A DNA stretch of 64,000 nucleotides from Takakia lepidozioides (lineage: Eukaryota; Streptophyta; Takakiopsida; Takakiales; Takakiaceae): positions 28,706,001-28,770,000 of the forward strand of contig CM060733.1 in assembly GCA_030704615.1 (NCBI GenBank). The letters run 5' to 3'. The notes beneath the pieces were generated by a model that searched no databases, was not told where the DNA came from, and saw only the letters and a list, made by a program, of their open reading frames with translations. This document shows, one piece after another, positions 43,401 through 53,302 of the stretch. A program made the position numbers and the translations under genes. Within the stretch, counting starts at the first letter, position 1. Every line of letters starts with the position of its first letter.

Positions 43401-44649
43401 TAAAGTAAATCTACAACCCCCAACAGCGACGCGTGTCAATTGACATGAGGAACCACGTGTCAAAATCACGATGCGACACATGCTGACGTCTGATTCCCTC
43501 CTCTGCAGTCGGATGGCGTCGCAGTCTAACACGTGGCGTGTTCTGTAGAGAGCACGTATTTCTATTACACAGCGGCTGACATAGACCCGTTCAGTCATTC
43601 AGTAATGCCAGCGTGTATGACTACCCCCACAGCTGCTCTGGCGCCACGTGACAGCCAGCCTGGAGAGTCATATCTGCCATGTCACAACTGACTAGGTCTT
43701 TACGTCTGTAGAGTCAGGAAGTCGTAAATGGCTTCCATGACTGCATTTGCAGTCATAACACAGAGATGTAAAAGCCGCAATTTGTTGTAGTGAGCGGCAG
43801 ATTTTTGACTCCCACATTTGCTCACGCCACAACGCAGACATTTTGGTTCTGTAGGCACGACATAATGACCTGTGTATTTGGCAAGCCCAAGTACGGGATT
43901 TAGGGAATGCCGGAGCCTCCGGGCGTCTGGCCTGTTGCACCGGGTTGCAGCCTCTCTCAGAATGAGGCGGATGCTCTATCTGCAGCAGGATTTCGAATGG
44001 TGCAACGCACAGACGTCCCGGCCCACGCATTTCCAGTTCCTGAGACCCAGCCATTGCAGACTGCTCGGTCCAGTAGAGACGGATTGGACAATTCTGCACA
44101 TCCCACAATGCGATTCGGAAGAGTGAAGAGACAACACCCTCCCAACAAGTTGAATGAGACTCGGATTGCCAATGCTCTTGGGATGGCTTGCACTATTCAG
44201 AGCTCTATGGACGTACCTCCACCCGGCCTTGGGTGTGTTTATCGGATGGCAACGGCCGGCTCGGCTGTACGCGACGATGTATACACAATTACAATTGGAG
44301 TGGAGCCGACTTGCAATTGTACGAACTTCTCGTTGATGGAAGCAAAGAAGGGTTCAAAGTATTATCCGTGCAAGCATCTGTATTACATTTACCTGAAGAG
44401 GTTGAGGATGAACGTGACTATTGATGACTTTATTCATGCACCGGCGTTGAGCGTGAACGAGCTGCACAAACTCCTCCTTAGGGATTCCAGAAATCTTTGA
44501 TGGGGCAAAGGGAATCCTCCATATGGATATTTTCAATTGCATTTTCATGTATCAGACTTTTTTTTTGCAGTGTAATGAAATGCACCCCAAAACTCCTGGA
44601 ATGAGGCAATATTTCATTCAAACTGAGATCCAACAGAAGCAGTTGTGGG

Positions 44650-45060
44650 GCCATTTCTGGAAAAATGACGCCGAATTTCTCTATTTTGGGCCGAAAACTG
44701 GCTAATTCCCAACATGCACTGGTACCCCTGTGTCAGGAAAAATGGCGCCGAATTTCCCTGTTTTGGGCCAAAAACTGGCTAAGTCCGAACATGCTCGGGA
44801 ACGATGTCTGGAAAAATGGCGCCGAATTTCCAGTTACATGGCCCAGAACTGCCCAACATCTGTGCAATCCCCGGCACCATGTACCAAAATTCGGCGCCAC
44901 ATTTCCAAATTTTGGGCTTACACACCTGTCATGAGGGGACCTATAGCCGCGGAATTCGGCACCATTTTTCGCCAGAGAAACCTATTACTGCGAAGTACGT
45001 CGTGATTCTTTCCGGTTACGGACCTTATTACCGCGAAATTCGGCGCCATTTTTGCACATG
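44650..45060. repeat. Tandem array around AATTCGGCGCCATTTTT, direct then inverted
   Basis: Three direct units (about 44657, 44737 and 44811, spacing 74-80) contain GGAAAAATGGCGCCGAATTT followed by a TTTTGGGCC-type segment. Then come three inverted or degenerate units (44888, 44950, 45036) containing AATTCGGCGCCA. The core GGCGCC is palindromic. The array lies just 3' of the transposase gene. Confidence 0.8.
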
Positions 45061-45299
45061 TCGCTGGGAATTGGCATGAGCGGAAGACGAAATATCATGA
45101 GCACAACTCTCAAAACTACAATTTTCCCTTCAAGGAGCCGAATACTATATTTGTTTTTTCTGACACATTGCATTAAATTAATGTTTTATAATGTTTTTTA
45201 TTTTCAAAATTTGTACTTCTGCTCATGAAAACCGATTGTCTTGCTACTCCGCTCATGCCGCTCATGCTCATGAAATAGCTAACCTCCCACACTTGAGAT

Positions 45300-45728
45300 G
45301 AGTGATCTGCGTATTTCAAAGAGAATCGATATCAAACCAAAACTCAAAGTGGGGCACCCAAAACTGCTAATCTACTACTTCCCAAAGACGTGTGATCATC
45401 ATCTTCACACCGGAACTAGAAGCCATTTAAGGACACAAAGATATAGGAAGCTCACTTGGGCGCCAAAAAGAGGGCCGCGGGTATGCCTGTCACAGTTCCT
45501 AAATCCCATAGACTTGACAAGACAAGACAATGACAACATGAGATAGAACGCTTTCACGGAGCATAACATTAAGACATGATCACAATACAAGCAGGAATAT
45601 CTGCCTTGATGCCAACTGACATCTGAAACCCGTGTACCAACCAACGTAACAGATAACTACTTAGAATTGACTAGTAACTGTTACTCAACGTTCAGGTACC
45701 ATAGGGTGTGACGCTTCATATCATTAAC
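45300..45728 (-). repeat. Probable 3' LTR of copia fragment
   Basis: On the - strand a purine-rich tract (GCTTAGTGGGAG, about 45728-45740) follows the RNase H stop and is followed by TGTTAATG, the usual arrangement of polypurine tract and LTR start. The inner end of the LTR could not be fixed and no second LTR is visible. Confidence 0.35.
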
Positions 45729-45748
45729 ACTCCCACTAAGCTAGCACC

Positions 45749-46590
45749 CTAAACACTCAGTACTGACATAGCATGTCTACACCAAATGTGTTTATCTCTT
45801 GGCACAGCCTTAGTGAACACATCTGCAACCATCTCTTCAGTGCTACTGAACTCTAGCAGTATCTCTTTACTCTCCACTTTCTCTCGAATAAAATGGTGTT
45901 GGATTTCTATATGCTTAGTTCTAGCATGAAACTTAGGGTTCTTAGTTAACGCTATACAACTCTGGTTGTCACAAGAGAGCCTAGTAGGATGAAGTTGCTC
46001 ATGACCAATACTCTTGAGTAAACTCCTCAACCATACAATCTCCTTGGCTGCTTGTGTAGCAGCAATGTATTCTGCTTCGGTAGATGACAATGCAACTGTT
46101 GCTTGCCTTTTACTACTCCAGCTAACAGTGGCAGAACTACCAAGCAAGAAAACATAGCCTGTGGTTGACTTCCGGTTATCAGGATGACTCGCCCAATCAG
46201 CATCACAGTATCCATGTAACTCAATATGACCAGCAGCCTTCTCTCTACTCCCACTGAAACATAAGCCATGATCTTCAGTTCCTTTAATATACCGGAAGAT
46301 TCGCTTTACAGCACTCCAATGTCGTATGCCAGGATTTACTAGAAACTGGCTCACTACTCCCACTGCAAAAGCCAAGTATGGTCTAGAACATATCATTAAG
46401 TACATCAAACTTCCCACAACACTTTGACATGGAACACCGCTCATAGCTTGCTTCTCTTCATCGCTTTGAGGATACATATCTGTACTCAACTTAACACCAG
46501 TTTTGAGTGGAGTACTCACTGGTTTGCAAAAGCTCATTCCAAACTTATTCAAAATAGTTTGCAATTCCTCTGGTAGCATTGTCCCTTTCT
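45749..46590 (-). pseudogene. pol: Ty1/copia reverse transcriptase C-terminus and RNase H
   Basis: The - strand frame starts within the copia RT tail (LNKFGMSFCKPVSTPLKTG). It passes through SVVGSLMYLMICSRPYLAFA to RNase H with the motifs YCDADWASHPDNRKSTTGYV, ALSSTEAEYIAATQAAKE and LSCDNQSCIALTKNP, ending KHIEIQHHFIREKV. These give the Asp/Glu/Asp residues of copia RNase H. The frame is open to the natural stop at 45749. Everything 5' of about 46590 is missing and replaced by CAGTCT-type repeats of the giant element. It is a 5'-truncated insertion between the two genes of the giant TIR element. Confidence 0.9.
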
Positions 46591-46599
46591 GAAATACAA

Positions 46600-46900
46600 G
46601 TCCGCAATGGACTAATGCACAGTCTCCCAACGGACTCCTCCAGTCTCCCAACTGACTCCCACATAGTCTCTCAAGCATAGTCTCCCAACGGACTTACGCA
46701 CAGTCTCCCAACAGAGTCACAGTCAACAGACTGCGAGCGCCAGTAAGCCAGTCTGCTGGTCAGTCTGCTGCCCACTCCAAAAGTCTCCTCACCACACTTC
46801 CACCTCATCCCTGCAACTCTTCCTGCAGACTGCTGGACAGACTAAGTCTCAAGCAGACTCATCCACAACAGCAGACTCAAAATGGACAGGCTCCAGTGGA
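46600..46900 (-). repeat. Degenerate CAGTCTCCCAACGGACT array
   Basis: Repeats such as CAGTCTCCCAACGGACTC alternate with CAGTCTGCTG units. They belong to the motif family spread through the giant element. Bases 46900-47200 show no gene. Confidence 0.7.
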
Positions 46901-47211
46901 CTACCTCCCTAACGACTCATGCCAATCCAGCGTCCCAGCGGACTCATGGACATGGTGCCTACCAGACTAGGTACCAGACCCAGCAATCCTAGCCTCGGCA
47001 GCGTACTGCTCACACATTCAAGATCAGCAGACTCGGGTGCATAGTGCATGGAAAAATTGACACCATTGTGTCCATTGAGTTTAGTGACAACATTACAAAA
47101 CATGCCAGCACCCACAGTACACAAAAGTGCTCATCACCACTGGAATAATATGCGAAAAGACTCGCATTTTTTATTTCGGTACATAGACTTCACATGACAA
47201 GTACATCATAC

Positions 47212-47633
47212 TCATGAGAGCAGTTTCTCTACATTGTCCAACCCCCGCACGATATACTGGGCACACTGCATTCGCTGCCCAAGTGCAAACTTGAAAGTAA
47301 ACCAGTCCTTCGTGAAAGGTGTTCCTCTCTCTGGCTTTGCAGTCTTGGAGACATTTGCTCTGACTTTTACCCACTCATAAAACACTTGAATGAATGACAT
47401 GACGTAAAAACCACACTCCCAGCTGAATGGTTGTTGGGGCACATCAGGTGCGTGGAACTGAAATGCTTGGACAATCTCATGCCACTCTGGTGAGTCCATC
47501 GAGTACCCTAAGCACTCAGCATGAAGCTTCTGAATCCACCCTAGAACAAAGGGACATTTATGCGAGTCCCTGATAGAGTTCAGGTGAGTGTAACAGCCCT
47601 TGCGGAGGTCGATGATACAAACACTCCACTACA
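47212..47633 (-). pseudogene. Ulp1/C48 protease domain, C-terminal part
   Basis: Starting at the edge of C2 the frame reads VCIIDLRKGCYTHLNSIRDS, then GWIQKLHAECLGYSMDSPEW and DVPQQPFSWECGFYVMSFI, ending at a stop at 47212. Gln in PQQ and Cys in ECG fit the oxyanion and nucleophile positions of Ulp1-family proteases. The usual acidic residue of the DS motif appears as Asn (HLNSI). The catalytic His-Trp is on the far side of C2 (52466-52471). Confidence 0.75.
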
Positions 47634-47948
47634 ACAGATGAGCGTTTTTATGACTGCACATATGACTATTTTTTCAGTCCTATATGCGTTCATGACTACA
47701 TCACTCTGTAGTGAAAAAAGCCCTGTCATAGCGACTAGTTGTTTAATTTAATAATGCTATATAAAATAAAATAGATTAAATGATTTAAATTCTTCATTAC
47801 ATGGTGAAATTCCGATATAAAAACAGAATGGACCCCTCTTGCATACTAGCAACCACAATGACAGTCAAAATAGACAAGTACAGGGGAATACACGCCCTGT
47901 AAATTATATTACAAAAATCCAAATGAGACCACTGTCCCAATGGATACC

Positions 47949-50823
47949 TCAAAGGCCACAAGGTCCAAAAATCCATGCCTGAAAAGGCCCAGTAAGCAAA
48001 AAATAAGCAAGCCCACACACATGGGTTGTAGTACTAGTTTGTTCTGGTGCTACTAGAATCAAAGACCATGTTAAACAGTGCAATACTTCTTGATACGGTC
48101 GATTCTGATAAGAGAGAAAAACAGGGTGAAATGTGTTGAAGAAGGTGCCTTGATTAACAGTGCCTGATTTGATCAATTGTGCCGCTATTGCTGCGGCTTC
48201 CAGTTGACCATCGACCCATGCAGGTTTCTTGTACCTATCCTTCCACAGGGAATCATAGGTAATCTGGAGCTTGAAATCCGGCCCTCTTGGATGAATCTGG
48301 ACCCACACTCTATCCCTGCTCCTTTAGTTATCCATGCCCCTGCACAAATCATGCATACATCCTCGCCTTGCTGCTAGCAGCTGAGAATGATAGCCTAGAA
48401 TTGCTTGAGCAAACACCCCAACCCTACTTATCACACTAGTTCCTATGTTGACTTACGTCTGCTTCCAAAAAACATTCACCTTTTGCCTCGATTGTTCCAC
48501 CATTGACTGAGGTCGGAAACGTATTCATTTCAGAGCTTCTCCTCGAGTCTCTGTTATCTATTTTTTGATACTTTCCTGTCGACCACATTGGCAGTAACAT
48601 GTCAAAATCACTCCAAAACCACCATAGATCCACCAACGAGCTAACTTGCAGAATTCAACATGAAAATTTAGGGACGACTCTGATAGCAGGGGAAAACAGG
48701 GTGAAATACGTTGAAGAAGGTACCTTCATTAGCAGCACCTTATTCTATGAATTGTGCTATTGCCGCTGCTGTTTCCAGTTGACCATCTACCCACTTGTAG
48801 CCGCTGTGCTATTGAAGAACGAGCCCCCTTCCCCCATCATTTGCTCATAGGTCTCCAAAGCCTCCATCCCGCACCCCCTACCTTGCAAGCATCGCACTCC
48901 ACGACACCACATCTCGTTCAGCCATAGTGTTGAACACTCCCTTGGCATCCTCGATGCACCCACATTTGGCATACGTGTCCACCAGGGCAGGGGCAATGTT
49001 CAGAACCTAAACCGTGCACAAAGGTTGAGTATTGGAGGTTGGCAAAGTCTGAGTATAGGTAGGAACAGTACTGTGGGCTCTGCCAGTCTTCTCGCACAAG
49101 AAAACGTCACCAATTTGATGGTACGTACAGGTTCTACCAGAGCACCAATGATCACCAGCATATACGTCAGTCATGCTTTGGCTGCGCCGCCATGCTGTCA
49201 CTTGGTCTGCAACCGATGTATCCACCACCACAAGATCATCATGTACCTGAGAACCGAAAAAATCCACAAAACCATCTAGGTCTTTAGCTCTGTTGACCAG
49301 CAGAGGTAGCCGAGATCAGAAGCATAAATGCCATGATCACAGCCCTAGATAGCAAAACCAAGGGGACAAAATGCTTTGGAAGGAAAACTTACAGCTTGCA
49401 CCAGAGGGCCTCATCAGATGCAATGCTTCGTAGGAACCGGCACACACTTGAACATGTAGAAAGATCTTGCACAAAGATGCAATCCCAACCAGGTCACACA
49501 ACCTCCAAAATATGAAAAGTTCATTACTTTTACAGCGGAAAGCCAGACTTTCAGCACTGCCCTGACGCCCAAGACAACAGGGCCTCGGGTCGCAACATGA
49601 CTGGTGATCAAAATCATGACAGACATTCACCTTTTTGGCTCGGTTGTCCCACCATTGACTGGGGTCAGAAAAGTATTCATTCCACAACTTCTCCTCATCT
49701 CTATTACCTCTTTTTGGATACTTTCATGTTGTCACATTGGCAGTATCATGTCAAAGTCATTCCCAACTATCCCATGTTCACTCAACCAGCTAACTTGCAG
49801 AATTCAACATGAAAATTTAGGGCCGATTATGATAAGAGGGAAAAACAGGGTGAAATGTGTTGAAGAAGGTGTTGTCATTAGCAGACCATCTTCTCATTAG
49901 CAAATGTCTTGTAGCTGTTGATCCACAGGGAATCAGAAGTAATCTTGTGTTTGAAATCCGGCCTTCTTGGATGAATCTGGACCTCTATCCCTGGTCCTTC
50001 AGCTATCCCTGCCTGTGTACAAATCATGAATACTTAATGTAAGCAGCTGACACTGACGGCGTGAAGTTCTTCCAGCAAACACCCCAACCCTAATTATTAC
50101 AGTAGTTCCAATTCTGAATTGCATCTGCTTCTCTCTTGTATAGTCCAACAGGCATTCACCTTTTTGTCTCCATTGTCCCGCCATTGACTGGGGTCGGAAA
50201 AGTGTTCATTCCAAAGCTTCTCCTCATCTTTGTTACTTATTTTTGGATACTTTCATGCTGCTACATCGGCAGCAACTTGTCAAAGTCACTCTAAACCACC
50301 ACAGATCCGCCCAACAAGCTAACTTACAGGATTCAATATGCATCTCAGGGCCGAGTCTGATGAGAGGGCAAAACAGGTTGAAATAGGTTGGTGCCCTCAC
50401 CACATTGTTCTTGACCTTGTGTCATGACCCATGGAGGATTTGACCGACCATCAACCCAAAAGGACCTCTTGTGTGTGCTGCTTGTGTCCGTAGTCAGGTT
50501 ATGTCGGATTGGTCTGTGAGAACCGCCACGGTGCAGCTGAGCAGGCAGAGATTGAAACACGGCCTGCTAAGACCAAGCTGACTCTCCCAAGAACCTTGTA
50601 AACATCAGGAAGAATACCAAATCATGGTACTAACAGGAGCCAAGAGCCCACATTTGCAGGATGGACAAACTTCTTCATATCGTACATTAAGAAAAAGCCA
50701 GACCTTGCGATTGCGGTTGTCCCACCATCGTGAAGGATCTTTAAAAAACTCATGCCAGCTCTGCTCCGTGCTCCAAGGTAGAGGTTTGTGCTCGAAAATC
50801 CGACAGCATCGACACTTTGACAA
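47949..50823 (-). pseudogene. OSB-like PDF-motif fragments in C2
   Basis: On the - strand, GPDFKLQITYDSLWKD with YKKPAWVDGQLEAAAIAAQL (about 48160-48285) is the second half of the PDF motif. First halves are MWNEYFSDPSQWWDNRAKK (about 49630-49687), a decayed copy near 50175-50215, and SWHEFFKDPSRWWDNRNRK (about 50725-50785), the last followed by CPSCKCG. The succession implies a source gene with several PDF motifs, or repeated internal duplication. None is intact. Confidence 0.6.
48787..49010 (-). pseudogene. PPR-protein fragment in C2
   Basis: The - strand gives ALVDTYAKCGCIEDAKGVFN, then TMAERDVVSWSAM and ALETYEQMMGEGG across frame changes, the consensus of PLS-type PPR repeats. A second decayed piece lies at about 51355-51440. 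Confidence 0.65.
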
Positions 50824-52463
50824 GGTCCTTTACTGAGGGGTGCTAGTGAGCTTTCAACAACATTCATGCAACTTGTTTTGGGCTCCATTGGGCTCTAGAC
50901 GATGAGGAACAACGAACATTTCCAGACTTTACACAGATGCTAACCCAGCTTATGTTTGCAGTCTGGAGATTGTAGAGTAGTCTCTGAAAACGACCAGGGA
51001 GGATGGCGCTGAGCAGCCAGAGTCTTTTACCATAATAAGGTCGTTGCGGTGGGTCCCGATGAGCGGCTTCACCGCCAGACCAGGGCGGCCCTCGGCCCTA
51101 TGTCCCAGACACCGTGTCTGTAGTCAGGTGATGTCAGATTGGTATGTGAGATCGAACCACCATGGTGCAGCTGAGCAGGCAGAGATTGAAACACGGCCTG
51201 CTAAGACCAAGCTGACTCTCCCAAGAACGGCGAGCTTCTCCTCGTCTCGTCTCTCTCTCAAAAACGGCGAGCTCGCAAGAATATTGGGAGCTTCTCCTCC
51301 TCGACGAGATGACGAGAGATGTCGGATGATGTCGGAGTTGTCTCGTCTCCTCCTCCTCTTCTCCTTCATTTGCTCAAGAGTGGGTAGGTCTGCAAAGCCT
51401 CCATCCCACGCTCCAGCATCATCACGTTCCATGACACAACATCTCTCGCAGGCGCAGAAGGAAAAAAAAAGCCCAAGTCCCAGGCCTTTGTTCAGGGAAC
51501 CCTATAAGCAACTTTTTGATTTTTTTAAACCTTTTGCAAACCCTATAAGCAACTTTTTGAAAAAAAATTAACTTTTTACACTTTGATTAATTCTAGTGGT
51601 CATAGGCTATCCTACTACCATCATCATCCCCTTCTATTGTTGCATCTGCCAAAACTCTCAGCCCGGACTTAAGCGAATTTTCTCATGAAGTTCGATACAC
51701 CTAATCTTAAACCGTTAGATCTTAAACAATCTAGACCGTTAGATCTTATACAATCTATCGATTCAAAATAATTTCCATGTACAACCATGACCATTGCGTA
51801 TCTTAATCTCATATATCTTGCGATGCTTGTTAAGCCACGTCCATCCAGGTCCAATTTATTGAACAGATATCAAATCCCCACACATATTCAAAGCTGATAG
51901 GAATTTGTGGTAAACATGGATGGATGAGCTCATCCAATGGATGGATCCATTCATGTATATGCCTTCAAAATGACACGTGTAGTAATAGAATCATATAAAT
52001 GCCTTTAAAATGACACGTGTAGTGATGTAGTCATATATATAGGGTTATGAAACAACCTGCACTTATGCAGTCATAAGTTTACATGCCATGTCATGTTGTG
52101 GATGAACTCATCCAATGGATGAATACATTCGTGTATGTGGCTTCAAAATGACACGTGTAGTGATGTAGTCATATAATTAGAGCTGTGAAACCATCTTCAG
52201 TCATGGAGTCATAAGATTCCATGAAACGTCGTCCACGTGTAGTCAAACATATCACACTAGTCATATAAACCATCCCTGTCATCGTGGTCAACAATGTTTG
52301 ACCAATGCTCCCTAACTTTCCAGAGTCATGTAGTGATATCCATTACTACAGAGTGATAAAACTATGATTGCAACGCATTTCAGCGGTCTGTAGTCATATA
52401 CCTAGTGCAGTTTTTATGACTCCGCCAAAGCCGTAGTCCTAAAAACGCTCATCTCTTGTAGTG

Positions 52464-53123
52464 CTCCAATGCCCCCTGCAATGGTATCAAACAACATGGC
52501 GTCATTGCACAATCATGATGGGCAGACTCAGCAGACTGACACTCAGCAGACCGACCACTCAGCAGACTCAGCACTCAGCAGACTCAATCTTCAAACCTAG
52601 TCCACTGCACAAATACAGAGGTCAACTTAATCGCTCAGAGTCAAGACGACACTGCAAAACCAGACTATGACTCAGGAGACAGTCTCAGCAGACTCGGAAG
52701 AGTTCTTACTCGTCCCCAATTGGCACCAAAATGAAATCGCACTCTTTCAAGTCCTTGCCCAGTCATTCAGTGCTGAGGCAACCTTTCAAGACCTCCAGAA
52801 GGCTTTCATGTTGCCCCACCCCCAATGACTTCAACACCGTCCACGTCGACGTTGGAAGAATAACAATAGTGTTGGTGAACGCAGCCTCAACCGACTTCTC
52901 ATAGAATCGACACCATAGCTCCAGGAGTCTATCTGTGCACTCCGACTCAACCTTTTGGAGCGCCTTTATGTCATCCGGCGACAGTCCGCATTCAAACCGT
53001 GGGTTCCCTTCAAAAAACATCAGCATGGAATTACCCGCCTTCATGTGCAGAGCATGTGCTTTGCCAAACCGAGCACCCATCCTGCACAAAGCAGACCATC
53101 CTTCGGGAAGCCTTATGTACTGA
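52464..53123 (-). pseudogene. Ulp1/C48 domain N-terminal part and preceding exon
   Basis: The exon at about 53123-52690 contains GNSMLMFFEGNPRFECGLSP and ends near KECDFILVPIGDE, the beta strand that precedes the catalytic His in this family. A separate exon starts after the acceptor CCATTGCAG (about 52475) and contributes the catalytic HW codons (52466-52471) before the C2 insertion. Between them (52500-52690) lie CAGCAGACT repeats, probably intronic. Confidence 0.6.
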
Positions 53124-53302
53124 ACAGACTGACGTCAACATGGTACCAAACACTCTACAGGCTGAACAATTCATCAGACTGACAAGACTAACCACAACAG
53201 ACAATGATGAAACCAGCAGCAGATTGACCAGCGTGCAGACTGACCACAACAGAGCGCAAAACACTTAACGACAATGACAGACAAGGAGACTGAGCACAGT
53301 AC

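Larger units (their letters stand above)
38882..43792 (+). mobile_element. Pack-type CACTA element C1 carrying PPR and OSB-like fragments
   Basis: The left end CACTACAACAGATTGCGGC continues into TTTTAC, and the right end is its inverse (GTAAAAGCCGCAATTTGTTG then TAGTG). Subterminal zones hold repeated ATGACT/AGTCAT motifs. The interior lacks a visible transposase. It holds captured host-gene pieces on the + strand: OSB-type PDF-motif modules and PPR modules. The flanking three bases (GAC and AGC) do not match, so the target duplication has decayed or an end was altered. It is inserted in the transposase gene of the giant element and is related to C2 (47637-52463), which lies in the opposite orientation. 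Confidence 0.8.
36431..44500 (+). pseudogene. MULE-type DDE transposase with SWIM finger, interrupted and stop-ridden
   Basis: The protein would cut and join the TIRs. A C-rich domain (KCGCQCCFKV, 36895-36925) follows an acceptor at about 36740. The catalytic residues appear as CDATFGTN (37445), VDDAE (37880-37895) and SIEAYHGNLK (38738-38766). The C-terminus is a SWIM finger (CNC...CKH, 44311-44385) ending at 44500. Probable introns are 37477-37713 and 37914 to about 38465, the latter full of CAGTCC repeats. A 4.9-kb CACTA element (38882-43792) separates HYWYAIHLK from GRFLTPTFAHA, and the frame resumes after it. In-frame stops at 37237, 37747, 37858, 38817 and 43901 are all TGA or TAG. The gene is no longer functional as it stands. 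Confidence 0.8.
47637..52463 (-). mobile_element. Pack-type CACTA element C2 with CTC target duplication
   Basis: The ends are CACTACAACAGATGAGCGTT (then TTTATGACTGC) and the inverse GCAGT-type end AAAAACGCTCATCTCTTGTA then GTG. CTC flanks both sides (47634-47636 and 52464-52466), the 3-bp duplication of CACTA elements. The interior, read on the - strand, contains OSB-like and PPR fragments homologous to those in C1. Subterminal zones are rich in AGTCATA/ATGACTAC motifs. It has no visible transposase, so it is non-autonomous. Confidence 0.88.

Noticed and set aside
38876-43798. A clean 3-bp target duplication for C1
   Set aside because: The bases next to the two ends are GAC and AGC and do not match, unlike the CTC pair of C2.
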